64,000 nt of DNA, taken from contig NC_135560.1 of the NCBI RefSeq assembly GCF_964340395.1, forward strand, positions 20,711,675 through 20,775,674, written 5' to 3'. The notes under the pieces were generated by a model. That model was not told where the DNA came from. It saw only the letters and a list, made by a program, of their open reading frames with translations, and made no database searches. This DNA is from Glandiceps talaboti. Its lineage: Eukaryota; Hemichordata; Enteropneusta; Spengelidae. Position numbers and translations under genes: made by a program. Below, piece after piece: positions 37,401-51,650 of this stretch (its first letter is position 1; each line of letters opens with the position of its first letter).

Positions 37401-39926
37401 AGACAGTTCACCATGGCCAATCATAGTATGGAGATATTTGACCATAGTCAACCATGGTCTACAGACAGTTCACCATGGCCAATCATAGTATGTAGATATT
37501 TGAACGTAGTCAACCATGGTCTACAGACAGTTCACCATGGCCAATCATAGTATGGAGATATTTGACCATAGTCAACCATGGTCTACAGACAGTTCACCAT
37601 GGCCAATCATAGTATGTAGATATTTGACCATAGTCAACCATGGTCTACAGACAGTTCACCATGGCCAATCATAGTATGTAGATATTTGACCATACTCAAC
37701 CAAGGTCTACAGACAGTTCACCATGGCCAATCTTTGTATGTAGATATTTGAACATAGTCAACCAGGGTCTACAGACAGTTCACCATGGCCAATCATAGTA
37801 TGTAGATATTGGACCATAGTCAACCATGGTCTACAGACAGTTCACCATGGCCAATCATAGTATGGAGATATTTGACCATAGTCAACCATGGTCTACAGAC
37901 AGTTCACCATGGCCAATCATAGTATGTAGATATTTGAACGTAGTCAACCATGGTCTACAGACAGTTCACCATGGCCAATCATAGTATGGAGATATTTGAC
38001 CATAGTCAACCATGGTCTACAGACAGTTCACCATGGCCAATCATAGTATGTAGATATTTGACCATAGTCAACCATGGTCTACAGACAGTTCACCATGGCC
38101 AATCATAGTATGTAGATATTTGACCATACTCAACCAAGGTCTACAGACAGTTCACCATGGCCAATCTTTGTATGTAGATATTTGAACATAGTCAACCAGG
38201 GTCTACAGACAGTTCACCATGGCCAATCATAGTATGTAGATATTGGACCATAGTCAACCATGGTCTACAGACAGTTCACCATGGCCAATCATAGTATGTA
38301 GATATTTGAACATAGTCATCAACCATGGTCTACAGACAGTTCACCATGGCCAATCATAGTATGTAGACATTGGAACATAGTCAACCAGGGTCTACAGACA
38401 GTTCACCATGGCCAATCATTGTATGTAGATATTTGAACATAGTCAACCATGGCCTACAGACAGTTCACCATGGCTAATCATAGTATGTATATATTTGAAC
38501 ATAGTCATCAACCATGGTCTACAGACAGTTCACCATGGCCAATCATAGTATGTAGATATTTGAACATAGTCATCCATGGTCTACAGACAGTTCACCATGG
38601 CCAATCATGGTATGTAGATATTTGAACATAGTCAACCATGGCCTACAGACAGTTCACCATGGCCAATCATAGTATGTAGATATTTGAACATAGTCATCAA
38701 CCATGGTCTACAGACAGTTCACCATGGCCAATCATAGTATGTAGATATTTGACCATACTCAACCATGGTCTACAGACAGTTCACCATGGCCAATCATAGT
38801 ATGTAGATATCTGACCATAGTCAACCATGGTCTACAGACAGTTCACCATGGCCAATCATTGTATGTAGATATTTGACCATAGTCAACAATGGTCTACAGA
38901 CAGTTCACCATGGCCAATCATAGTATGTAGATATTGGACCATAGTCAACCATGGTCTAAAGACAGTTCACCATGGCCAATCATAGTATGTAGATATTTGA
39001 CCATACTCAATCATGGTTTACAGACAGTTCACCATGACCAATCTTTGTATGTAGATTGGTTAACACTTGTCTACATTTCATTCACCATAGCCAATTTTAT
39101 GACTGTAGACTTATAAGACAGCCAAATAAAGGCCACGCTGCTTTTGAAAAGTACACCTGACAATCTTAGCGTTCATGAAACTATAAATGTTTGACAAAAT
39201 ACAATATGATAAAAACTAAAACTCGTCTTACCTACAGGGATAGTTTTGCCATGTATTTTATCAGCATATCCAGCGTAATATCTCAACACATCACTTGACC
39301 TTTTTATATTCCCCACTGAACTTGTATAGATTTTACCACTATCCAAAGTTTCTAATTTCTGAAACAAGATCATACAGTTTCAAAATCAATTTTGATGACC
39401 CATCATTTTGACCCTATGTAAAGTTTCCCAATCTTTGTTGGTTAAAATGAATGAAATATAACTTGGTGTCACATTTGCTGTAACTTAATTGTTCACTGAT
39501 CTAGCTAAATATTTTACCATTTGTACACAGGATTATTTATTATTAGTTTTCCATGTGTACCATTTTCCTGACATTATGGTGAAAATACTCACAGCAAGGT
39601 ACTCTAAATCCCTCTCCATTAAATCAGCCAGTTTGTTCAAGAGTCTTCCTCTGGCTGATGCATCCATAGTACGCCATGGTGATCCTGGTTTAAAAGCTTC
39701 CCTGGCTGCTTTCACTGCCAAGTCCACATCAGCCTGTTGAAGATAAAAACAACATCCCAGACACTATAAAATTAGGATTCTGTCAATTGACTGTCAATTT
39801 AACATTTTAATACCTTACTTTTATTCTGAAAAATGGTTGTAGAATCCATACAGAATAGAAATTTATGTGAGTGTGAGTGTGAGTGTGTGTGAGTGTGAGT
39901 GTAAGTGTGTGTTTGTGAGTATGTGA

Positions 39927-39991
<65 letters not shown>

Positions 39992-42900
39992 TGTGTGTGT
40001 ATGTATGTGTCTGTGTGCACATGCATGTGTGTGTGAGTGAGTGGTTGGGCACGTGCCTGGGTGAGTGAGTTAGTAGGTGAGTGAGTGAGTGAGTGAGTGA
40101 ATGGGTGGGTAAGTGAGTAGGTGAGCATGTAAGTGAGTGAGTGAGTTAGTGAGTGAGCGCATGTGTGTGACTGAGTGAGTGAGTTTTTGAACATGGACAC
40201 CTGATATATTTTTGTTATAATCAACCCAGTCCCATTGTCCACAAACAAATAAAACAACCAAGATGGAAAATACTTGACCCCCCGAATACATAAAGCTATA
40301 CATGTACATGTATATAACATATCATGTTCTTGTATACCACATACTACTAAGTTATCACATTGTACATCACATACCCCTATTTTCTTACCTTGTCACCTTC
40401 TTGTACATCACATATCTTTTCCCCAGTGGCAGGATTGATGGTAGGAAATGTCTTTCCACTGACAGAATTCACAAACTCATTGTTGATGAAGATCTGTGGA
40501 ATTGAAAATAAAGGTGATTACAAAAATGCTATATGTATAAAGTTGGTAAGATAGTTTGTAAAGATTCTAGTAGAGTTGCAACCAGTTAATTAAAATACAA
40601 GTATCGATCTATAAACTCTAGTATCAATTACAATTTTGCTGTCTCTATATACATTCATATTTCGGTATCACAATTTCAAGGTTTTTAATATTTGATGTAC
40701 AAATGTGTACAAAATGTTGAAGAAGTCTGAGAATTCCTTGTTGAGAATATGTACTGTAGTCTATCTATGTGTCAATGTTCAGTGTTGCATAAAACCTCAG
40801 TCACATTCAAGAGACAAGAAGGTACCATTTTCAAGACAGTCCACCTGATACATGATGTATCCCACCTGAAGTTACAATAGCTTACTAAGGCGGTACATTT
40901 TTGTAAGAAGATTTGTTCAACTTGTGAGACCAAGTTCACAAAGTTTTTTCGAGATTTTTGTCTATTTTGCTAATTTCATATCAATGTTTACCATTTTATT
41001 CATGGTCTCTGTATCCATAACTGGTTGGGTGCAAAGTGTGTGTTCTAACATATGAACCTTGGGTAGCAGTTTAACCAGGATAGGTGTCGGAACAGAAGAC
41101 AACCTGAAGGAAAGTATGGAAAAGCAAAGCAAAGCATTTGCATACTAATCTATGTAAATATGTACTTTAAAATTAGCATCAATGGTACTGTAGCACAACT
41201 GAATGAAATGACATCAATTCATTTCACACACTACTTATTATGATCAAGGCAATTTTTGTGATTGTTCTTTTTTGAAAGACAAGATGGACATTCAAGAAAA
41301 ATATGAATCCACTCTTAATCCCCTGTGCTCCCCCCCCCATCCCATCCAAACCAAACTACACAATCTGTCAACAGCTTTATTTTGAACTCAACTGTTACTG
41401 TTATACAGACAGTTTACCATGTGACCCTGCTGCCCTACCTAATAGCATAATTAGTTCAGATGTGTCAATAATCAATAAAGCTGTGCTATATGCAGATACT
41501 GAGAACAAAACAGTATAATATTATAGTACAGCGTATGTAATGATTACTAAACTCTAAGTGAAGCTATAGTAGATGTGATATCTATATACAACTGAATATG
41601 TAACTAAAATTTGGTCCTTCTACCACTTACGGATGTAAAATAAGAAATAAAATCATTTCACCTTAACAATTTATTAACTACACGTACATGAAGAACACTT
41701 TACAAAGAAATGTTGATATGTATGTATTTACTATTAGGGGAGATATATCCATGATGTGTATGTCCATGGACAGATTTAAGTTTTTTCTGATATGCATACA
41801 TAAGATGTGCATACTATAACATACATAGGTAACTTAGTGTTATGTTTTAACACACTTGCCAATGTGAAGTAGCTAGGCCATCAAGTTCTGCCTACAGTAT
41901 CGTGTACTTATGTCAAAAATTATGCCGAGTCATGATAAGCAGATCTATTATAGTTCAACTAGCTGCAATATGTCTATTACATTTCTAGGCCATGGACTCA
42001 TTTGCAAAGTTGACAAACAGTGAAAACACCTTTCTGTTGCACAAATAGCAAATGTGAAAAATAGAATATGTTACATTGTGCTTAATTTGGAATTTCTCAG
42101 CTCTCAACTGACAATTATAATTACTACAGATAAATAAATATATTGCAATGGTGGAAGGGGAGGGGCATAAGATATGCAGGATTTAAAAACACATGATATT
42201 AAAAGTGAGAAAGTGATAAAGTTTACAGATTAAAAATGTAATTGTTAGATACATATAATGTACTATATGGTGAGCACTTATGTTCATTGACAAACAGTCT
42301 ACACTACATATATGATATATATATATCACCTTTTTATATGCATTTGTACATGTACATGTAGTCTACTGCAGATTCTTAACAAATTTATAGTTTTGAAATT
42401 CTACATTGATTTGGACAAATAATGAAAATAACAGCATATTGAAAAGGGTTAAGGCAGCCTTTGGCTCATACATAATATGAGCCAATTTATGCTGGAAAGG
42501 AAGGACAGTCAACATGTCAAGGACTCACAATGTGGCTTCTCAACTTATTGTTATTTACACGGTTTTAACTTTGCTTATGTATGTATGACTCGACACACAT
42601 ATTGATATCTTTGGCAATAATGTATGTAAAACGATTACACAATCGTACGTAGTACCATGGAAGTACCATGGTAGTACGTACGGTACATGTATAACGGTAA
42701 AAATATGTAATTGTTCACAAAGATACTAATTATACATGCAGTCTTTTCCCTAACCCGATTACCTATTACTGAGCCATGTATTTATGATCATGGATGTATT
42801 ATGTACATCCATGGTATGAGGTAGGCACTGCGACGAAAGGTCTTTGACCTCAAATGACGTTTTTGTACACGTCCATGATGTCTGGCGAGTCGTCCTGCTT

Positions 42901-43252
42901 GCAGACGGAGTAAGTCGAGCGAAACGCGTGCACCGTCTGGAAACAGGAATAGTCTGGCGCAAATTAGTCCAGGACCTAGTCCTGCTTGCTAGCTGACCGT
43001 GACGGAGAATTATCATTACGGAATTTAAATTTTGCTGTATAAATAGTCAGAATCGAGTACATTGAAAACTCCTTTTGAAACATGAACAGTTATTCGAGAA
43101 CAGTCCTAGATCCCCTCTATGATGCACACTATGTGGGTGTGTGCTGAGCAAGCATGTGAGGCGCACACTACTGTGTGTAAACTCAAGCGCCCTTTAAGCG
43201 CGCAACTTACCTGGGTGCATTTGACTTCAGGTGCCTCAACCTTATTAGACAT
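31429..43252 (-). CDS. ALDH1A-like: Aldehyde dehydrogenase, ALDH1A (retinal dehydrogenase) type, complete
   Basis: NAD-dependent cytosolic aldehyde dehydrogenase, 492 residues, oxidising aldehydes to acids; retinal is a likely substrate by family. Exons in transcript order: 43252-43211, 40493-40389, 39733-39593, 39358-39232, 36964-36774, 36028-35915, 35575-35473, 35005-34821, 34570-34406, 33767-33610, 32638-32564, 32124-32085, 31461-31429. All have GT-AG junctions in frame. Catalytic Cys294 lies in [11 protein letters not shown] and the general base Glu260 in LELGGKSP, 34 residues apart as in the family. The Rossmann motif FTGSTV, the IIPWNFP loop, KEEIFGPV and the closing [11 protein letters not shown] are intact. 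Thirteen exons is also the count known for vertebrate ALDH1A genes. The start [12 protein letters not shown] gives a cytosol-type N-terminus; an in-frame ATG 19 codons upstream (43309) is possible but less family-like. Odd: the stretch after TVWVN reads [13 protein letters not shown] instead of the usual CYxxxxxQxPFGG. Substrate is inferred. Confidence 0.96.
34039..34051 (+). promoter_or_regulatory. Perfect DR1 nuclear-receptor motif in an ALDH intron
   Basis: AGGTCAAAGGTCA is a perfect direct repeat of the AGGTCA half-site with a one-base spacer, the preferred arrangement for RXR, HNF4 and COUP-TF dimers. A further AAGGTC follows. It lies between exons 9 and 10 of the ALDH1A-type gene. Function is inference only. 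Confidence 0.4.
34080..34370 (+). repeat. Dispersed repeat in ALDH intron, copy 1
   Basis: Shares with 35095-35350 the ordered phrases TGTGCCAGGTTTG, GAAATTG, GTATCTGAGA and a GATG-rich end. Divergence is high. It is probably an old SINE-like or MITE-like family; the exact ends are not visible. Confidence 0.55.
35095..35350 (+). repeat. Dispersed repeat in ALDH intron, copy 2
   Basis: Same family and orientation as 34080-34370, lying in the intron between ALDH exons 7 and 8. It ends near a C-rich run (35331-35347). Confidence 0.55.
37045..39060 (+). repeat. 62-bp minisatellite, about 32 copies, with 434-bp higher-order period
   Basis: Units of 62 bases, with the core ACAGACAGTTCACCATGGCC, fill most of the 2.3-kb ALDH intron 5. 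Variant units recur in the same order seven units apart: the GAACGTAG variant at 37502 and 37936, and the CAAGGTCT variant at 37702 and 38136. Two copies of a seven-unit (434-bp) block are therefore adjacent. Each unit contains short palindromes (TTGAC-CATA-GTCAA, ACCATGGT). Some units gain three bases (ATCAACC). Confidence 0.97.
39868..40185 (+). repeat. (GT)n and (GAGT)n microsatellite block
   Basis: GT dinucleotides with GAGT and GGGT variants in the intron between ALDH exons 2 and 3. On the minus strand this yields His/Thr- and Ser/Leu-repeat open frames, which are not genes. Confidence 0.95.
40494..43210 (-). other. ALDH first intron
   Basis: A 2.7-kb intron between the 14-codon first exon and exon 2. 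Apart from a short C-run near 41330 I see no repeats or extra exons that I can support. Confidence 0.6.
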
Positions 43253-46200
43253 CTTGTGAGTACTATGGTCATCAGTTTCTTGCACAACAACTACACCACA
43301 ACTTGTCAACTGTAACTTGTAAGGAGGAGTTGCAACTTGTTTAGGTACGAGAGCTCGAGAGCAGCTGGCAGCACTGTTTTTCTGACCTTTGACAAAAGAT
43401 TGTGAACTCTGACCCTTGACACGATTGCTTTACAAACGATTGGTGGCGCATACGGCGGGGGGTGGGGGTTATATGTGGATCACCATCATTTGACCATATG
43501 ATATGCTCAGAGAGCTCCTGTGAGACTACCATTTAAAGGCAAAAAAAGATAAAAAATTGATTCTGGTCAGGACATTTGTCTAAAATGGTACACATTTTTT
43601 TTTAATTCTCAACAAACCTGTCACTCATATCTACTATTTATGGCAGTTACTGTTCTATTTATTTAGTATTTCAGAGCAAATGTGTATGTGGGGCAGATGT
43701 CATTTCCTTGCTCATGATTGGCTCTGCAGTTGGCTTCACTGCTTCACTGAAGTAGAAAGGGTTATTTTTGTGTTCGCCCCCTCCCCCTGGATCTGCAGAC
43801 TGCATGGGCTGAACAAACACAAAACTAGAAAAAAGACAGATGTGAGGGTATTTAAGTGGTGCACGCGCTCGACTAGAAACAATTCTTTTTTTTTTTTTTT
43901 GGGGGGGGGGGGGGCTATAATACAATATTCTACCTTCAAGTTCCATCTCCTAATGTTGACTCAATATGCAAGAATGAAATACATTTATTTAGTGTATAAA
44001 CAAATAAATTTCACTTCCTTGGCAAGAATACAGTAAATTAGACTACACGCAAGTACAACCTTTTGTCTTTTGAAATTGTTTATTGGCAAGTATTGCACAT
44101 ATCCCAAATAAAGTAATAAAAAACCAACACAAAAGTGGAAAATCTCTGAAAATGAAACATGCTTATAAAAAAGTATTTGAAAACTGCTTGCTGTGGTAGA
44201 TAATGAGTATCTCCTGCTATATACTACTATGGGTACCAAGCTGCAGGCAAATTAAACTATAGTTGTTGTATGTGGTAGATTACACAAGTGGATGATAGCA
44301 GTGTCTTGATCATATCATATATGGTTATATGCGGATATAATCACCCTGTAATCAAGATAGTGTAAACATTGAATGAGGTTGAACATGTACCCACTTCAAG
44401 ATAACTAGCTATTTCTGACACTATCCTGCAAGTGTAATTACATCAGCATCAATAGTTTGTCTATTGACTTGTATGTAATAGAGACACTTGTTTCACTTTG
44501 TGGCATAGTTCTGAATGGTAAGATATGACACATAAATGACATAAACGAGCTCTTAGGGCCAGACTTGTCAGTAGATGTGTGGGCACTTAGTTGTTTACAT
44601 GAGAAACCTGGTGTGTGATAGTTTCTAGAGCTTAGCTCTGTAAAATTGACCACTTATATGTAGCTGTGACAGGTTATTTTCACGTCCGTTATCACATCAA
44701 TGGAGAGTGATGGACAACCTATAAGTCACCAAGCTCACGTTGTACATCTTGGTTCCAGTGATATCAGCTTGTCCAGTTAATTAAAAGATCTGTTTTCACC
44801 ACTCTGAATGTCATTTGCATTTTTAAACGTTATTGATTATAAGTGTCTATTAAAATCTAAATCTCACAAACCAATAATTGTAACTTGAAGAATCAAATAG
44901 AAATATTTGTACATACTACTACTGCCTACTCCCCATTCAACATCATTTACATCAATTGTACATCATTACTGCATAATCAATAGATAAAAGCATATTCCCA
45001 AATTGCCTGTCAAATAAGATATTGCTTTGCCATTTTGAACATGCAAAACGTTACTTTTTTAAACATTATGTTTGATATAAAAGAGAACAGAAGCATGTCC
45101 ATTTTAAAACTTGTCACCAAGTAGCTCAAACAATTTCCAGTCTCTGTAGGGTGAAATAAGGCAGGTTATACAATATGTTGATTACTAACTTAAGACTCCA
45201 CAATTAGGATTAAAATTTGACTGAGGAAAATAGTTGTCTGGCACAGCTATAGAATATGATGGTCCAGAACAAAAATGATCCTATGCAACCCTTATGGCTC
45301 CACTGATAAAATAACACTAATGTCAGATGGGGCGCCCTCACACATCGGCCAACCCCTACCACCTGTGAGAGGAGGCCGGTGAGGGTGAAACGTCATCACG
45401 TATCTTACAGTCTAAGCTAGTGCTAGCCAAATGTATTCCATGTCAAATGAGCCTAGCCTTCCCGGTTAAAAATAATTTGTGTATCGGAACACGAAATAAA
45501 GTAACATGTTTACAATTATTTCTTGTATTTAGAGAAGGAAATTATGAAGCTGAACAACCTAAGCAAAAGTCAGAATTAAAACTTTGGCAAGAATGTGTCC
45601 TTGCATTGAGCAAAGAATGCCTGGTAGTTTAGGTTCTGCTCATGGCATATATTACAAATTAGTTAGATATTTAAAGTTGCAGAGCAGGGTCAACTTGCAA
45701 AGAGAGTCCAGTCTATCACTTTACCAAATATGGCAGTTTGCAAATGAACATACCAAGTATGGAAGTAAGTGAAAGGTACTGATTTGGAAGTCTGTGAATG
45801 ATCAGTCCAAATAAGGAAGTCTGAGAATAAGCAGTCCAAATATAGAAGTCGGTGAATGACATACCAAATAAGGAAGTTAATGATGACCTTACTAAATAAG
45901 GTAAATGATAAATGACCATGCTAAATGCAGATCTTAGAAAATAACAATATTATATATGGAATAAATATAATCAAAGTATCATATCTGTACCAAGTAGGCA
46001 AGCAGCTGGAGCAGGCAACCAAATGTGTTGACTAAAATTGAACAGTCTGTCCTTGAACCCACACTTGAGACATCAAGTAAATGAAAGGTACTGTGATGTG
46101 AGTTGTTTGGGTTGCCATTTTCATGCCTATATGAAATCTCTTTGCTTTGCCAGCAGTACTTATTTCACTATTCTTTAGTTGCATCCACATGTGAAACAAG

Positions 46201-46295
46201 GTGACAACCAAACCAGTACATCCAGTATATCTGATGAAACTAATGAAATAATCTCCAAGTGTTCATAACATCAAATTTGATATCTTATATTAATT
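43253..46295. other. Upstream of ALDH and downstream of Pth2
   Basis: No supported gene. It holds a T14-G14 run near 43884-43912, a short sequence at 45327-45425 resembling 30037-30102 (GGGGCGCCCTCACACAT), and a degenerate tandem repeat of roughly 28-36 bases (ACCAAATAAGGAAGT core) at 45720-45935. Short open frames here, including 45420-45632, show no domains. Confidence 0.55.
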
Positions 46296-48545
46296 CTAAA
46301 GTAACTTAAGTTCTCCTGTAACTGTATCAACTGTTTGACTCTTTCCCATGATTCCTAGCACTGTGATGGACCCCTCAGGTATCTGTAACAGATGATAAAG
46401 ATCAAGTTATCATTACATAGCAATGGAAAGGATTTTTTTTACTCTACGGTATGGGGAGGCATGGGATGCATCTTTGAAACTCCTATAATTTTTCATTAAA
46501 GTGACTGTCGCAAACTTTTTTGCATTGTATTTTACTGATTGCAGACATAATTATTGTGATCCTACCTGAGTTCTACCAGCATCAGAAACTAAATAGTTTG
46601 GTAAACCAAGAGATTTGACTTTGCTTTGTAGATCAAGTAAATGTTGCGTACTCTCTCCTCTCACAACAATTTTAGCAGCCCTGAAAATAGACACAGGTGA
46701 ACAAATTTAAAGTAGGTGAAATGAGAAAGTTTAAATCTGCTTTAGATGCAACTGGAATGTTGTTTTAAAAAAACAAACTATTTTGTTCAACATAATAGCT
46801 TAACCATAATATCCTATACCTTGCTCAGCATTGAATCACATGTACGTGTGTAAAAGATTTGTGTAGCATTACTACTTAGTTAGTAGTACACATCTAGTGA
46901 GGCCAACTATGCAACTCATTCCATATTCCTCCTTCTCTACCTACTTTATTTTCACACAATACCAAACAGTAACTAGAACATGGACTTCTAGCTACCATGC
47001 TATGTGAATAAAGACTGACAGCTGTGCCATCAACTTACCCATTTTCTTCCCAGTTAAATAATGATTCACCAAACCTAGCTTGGTTATGAAGTAGAAATCT
47101 ATACATGCCTACTGCAGCATGTGCCACCTGTGCTGCTGCTTTGCCTGCACCCATTTCAAGTTCACAATTCACTACAAAAACCATTTTGTACGCCATGTTT
47201 GAAGATCTACTCGGTTCAGCTACAGCAACAAAATCCTATAGGAAATGTTGTGAGAAATGCAAAAGATATGGACATGTACAAATATCAGAATTTTGAAGAA
47301 AATAAAGTGTTTCACGTTAGGGTAATAGGCATTTCAGACTGCAAACAGGAAACTGAGAATACAGTGCCCTCCCTCAAATTGGGGGTAACATCACCTCATA
47401 GTACCATTGATTTGTCTCTGGGTATTCTGTAGAAGTGTAAATCTGGGATGTTTTTTGTATTGTTCAGACATTGAGGAAAGCAGCAGTGCTCTATGATTAA
47501 CCAAGTAACCTATACCATGTATACCCCCAAGGTACACACAGACAGGAAGTAGAGTGTCACCAGGGCAAATTTTGGAAAGGCCTATAACAGTCAGACTTAT
47601 GTACCTTTAGTAAATGTAAATGTCATTTTTGTTTTCATGTAGATTTAAGATATTTAGATAAAATTTACACTATTTCTGTAAGACTCTTCTCCTTTTTGTG
47701 TCTTTTCTTCCCACTGTATGTTCCATCACAAAGAGAGGTATAACATGTAAATACAAATATATTGTACTTACATCCACTGGAATATCAATATCTGCTGATT
47801 CAGGATTTTCAAATATCCATGACGTTGCCAACTCTGCTGAACTATTGCCAGTGAAGAATAGAGCCTACAAATGAGATAGGTTGTAATAATTACAACTAAA
47901 AAGTATACATTTTGAATCACACTGTGTACAAATTCTCAGTTAAAACAAGAGGACTAATGCTAGAATGTGTTCATCATTTCAATAATCATGTTTTCTTATT
48001 CAGTATACCAAATCATCTTGTGATTTGAAAAGGAATTGTATTCTGCACTCCTGAGAGATAAATTGTATAATTGAATTACTTAAATGGAAATGACTGGTGA
48101 GAAACAATAATTTAAGGTTAATACAAGTTAATACTTTATTTTCAAGGGATTGATTTAAATAAGAGAAATTGTGTGTATTGCCTGGGGTCAATTTTCACTG
48201 ATTTAGGAAGGTATGTATGGTATGTATAGAGTATTTTATTTTCATGGAAAACCATACCAGTGAAGTGAAAATTGGCTACATGTATTTCACAGTATATCAA
48301 TGACAATATTCATATCTATAACTAAATGCATATCATACAAGCATTGCATTCAAATTGTGAATTGCAACCACTACACTCACTCTCTCTGCCACATTCCTTG
48401 TGATTCCCATGTTGCATAGCAACTGTACAAGACTTTCATCAGCTTTCCAGCCATCAGCTTCACCTCGTTCTTCTTCACCTTCTATTGATTCCCTGGCACC
48501 AGGTGGTCTCAGTTGCTCAGGTTCTACATCTTTTTCTTCACTCAT
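46296..48545 (-). CDS. PTRH2-like: Peptidyl-tRNA hydrolase 2 with N-terminal UBA domain, complete
   Basis: Pth2-family enzyme, 218 residues, that releases tRNA from stalled peptidyl-tRNA. Exons in transcript order: 48545-48381, 47864-47772, 47235-47039, 46680-46566, 46382-46296, with GT-AG junctions in frame and TAG stop. Residues 1-35 are acidic and low complexity. A UBA domain follows (about 36-86: LVQLLCNMGITRNVAERAL, then SSAELATSWIFEN), suggesting ubiquitin binding. The Pth2 domain runs from about 101 to the end, with KMVFVVNCELEMGAGKAAAQ carrying the active-site Lys, then QVAHAAVGMYRFL, then SDAGRTQIPEGSITVLGI. It ends TGELKLL. There is no membrane anchor as in vertebrate PTRH2; UBA-Pth2 proteins are known from other invertebrates. 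MITE family 2 copy B sits in its second intron. Confidence 0.95.
47325..47585 (+). mobile_element. MITE family 2, copy B (261 bp)
   Basis: Same element and orientation as 22007-22275, in the second intron of the Pth2 gene and therefore opposite to that gene's direction. Ends ATAGGC and GGAAAGGCCTAT; the left arm is more degraded than in copy A. Confidence 0.85.
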
Positions 48546-50045
48546 CTTTTACTACTTGTAAAACAAAAATTGAGAGTTAAAGATGAGTAAATAACAATCT
48601 GAATACTCTCACTGGAGACCTCCTGTCACACCAAAACAGAAGAAGTATTTGCAAAGGTATAGTTGGAAGAACCAGGCTTATACTGCATGACGCATCAAAC
48701 TTAATTTCAAATAAGCAAATATGGATTTCAAATTTGAAGATTGCAAAACTCACGTAAAGTGAGTGTCGGTACAGGATGGTGGGGAGGAGGGGGGAAGGGC
48801 ACGCGTGAAATATTTTTTGCTGAAATTCTTCATCTACTATTTGTAAACAAATCAGTTTTGCTGATCGCGGTCATCGTCGTTTGTGAACACAGTTTTGAAT
48901 ATATGATGCTGATGGGGAAGGCAGGCAATCAGCATCTGAATGTAAACATAACATTGCTGTCCATGTACCGCTACTAATCATAGGAATATTCATGTCTGCT
49001 GATGAAGTTTCTGAAGTCTGGATGTCAAATGCCTTGTTTTGAGCTTTTATTTAGCGTTCCAAGTTTCATTTGCACTGACAGTATACATTGTGTATAAGAA
49101 CGTTAATTAACTTTGTTGAGTGCACACCCCAGAATGATTAAACGCTCAAAAAACAATAAATAAATAACGTTATACATTACAGCTAACGGAGTACTAATCC
49201 TACTTGCAGATGGAGTAAGTCGGGACTCGATTCTGCAGGAACGATGAGTCCTTACCTTTTATCGTATACGAGAGACAGATATGCCAAATGGTACGGTGCC
49301 GCCAGATTGCAAAACGTTGTCGACTCAAGATATCATAGGCATGGGCGCTGACATATTGGACGATTGCATTGTGGGTATATTCCAATTCCGGTATACATAC
49401 GAGCTCACTCTGAAAATGTTAAGTGCAATATTTGTTACTCGTAAATGTTTTTGTTTGCAGTTTCTCAAACAGAGAATTATAGGGTTGAAGGTTAGATATA
49501 AGATGCACATCTGTCAGGCAAATTGTCAAAAAAATTCGCCCTCTGATCCAAAGTTAATCAGGATACTGAAGTTAAAGCATGACTTTAACAATTAACATAT
49601 AACAGGACACTTCGGGCTATAAACAAAGTCCAAAAAACTGATGTTCGCTCAAATTAACCCATTAAAATGGCGAGACGTACTGTACATAAAGTGATAGTGT
49701 GAATACAACGAGTTTCAGAGGTAAAACTAACGAGGACAGGTCAACTGAAATTGCGACCGATGATTACAACAGTACATTAAACACCTCATCTGATAATAGC
49801 GGTTCGGTTCATGAAAAGCAATCACCGTGACAACATAACTACTGTAGTATGCAACAAGACAGCAGGGCATACAGCCTCCACCCACCAAGGAAATCAGCTG
49901 ACATGCCAAAACATCGAAATGGTTCTAGAATATTCTGCAGAATTATATATATAGCAACTGACGGAATGACGGGGTTTTTCTCCGAGTTATTTCTGTCAGC
50001 TGACACCATTTGACACAATATAAGAAGCAAAGGTCGAGAACAGCG
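48546..50045. other. Region between divergent Pth2 and 3CxxC gene A
   Basis: It must contain the promoters of both genes. A TATA-like ATATAAG occurs near 50020. A 25-base phrase, close to TTGCAGATGGAGTAAGTCG at 49204, recurs at 42899 with one change, so a short dispersed repeat is likely. An open frame at 49281-49595 (+) has no domain and no clear splice sites. Confidence 0.45.
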
Positions 50046-51400
<1,355 letters not shown>

Positions 51401-51650
51401 CTTTACAAAACATGTTGAAATCCCAAACGTGTTCTTACTGAAAGAGTTCGCCACGTCAATTTGACATTATAGATGAAATAGTCAATACTTTTTCAGCATT
51501 GTTAATGTTTAGAATTGCCAAACACATCAGACATCTATTGTACAGTTCTTCATTTAAGATCTGATGCTAGTTACCTTTATCATATAGCTTTGGATCTAGG
51601 TTTGGAATAATTTGTCACTTTGAGGTAAATTTAATTGTGTAAATCAAGTA

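Noticed and set aside
37045-39060. Evenly spaced repeats resembling a CRISPR array
   Set aside because: The whole 62-base unit is repeated with no unique spacers, it lies in an animal gene intron, and no cas genes exist nearby; it is a minisatellite.
39799-40320. 173-residue His/Thr/Ser-rich open frame on the minus strand
   Set aside because: Created by a GT/GAGT microsatellite inside an ALDH intron.
43106-43309. Longer ALDH N-terminus from the ATG at 43309
   Set aside because: It would add 19 residues (MTSCGVVVVQETDD onward) not typical of cytosolic ALDH1A proteins; the ATG at 43252 fits the family length better, although the longer form is not excluded.
45420-45632. Open frame with an acceptor-like TTTAG and a plausible exon (starting REGNYEAEQ)
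   Set aside because: No donor, partner exon or recognised family; it stops after about 34 residues beyond the acceptor.
49281-49595. 104-residue open frame starting MPNGTVPPD
   Set aside because: The first third looks somewhat coding-like, but there is no domain, no good splice site and the rest is AT-driven.
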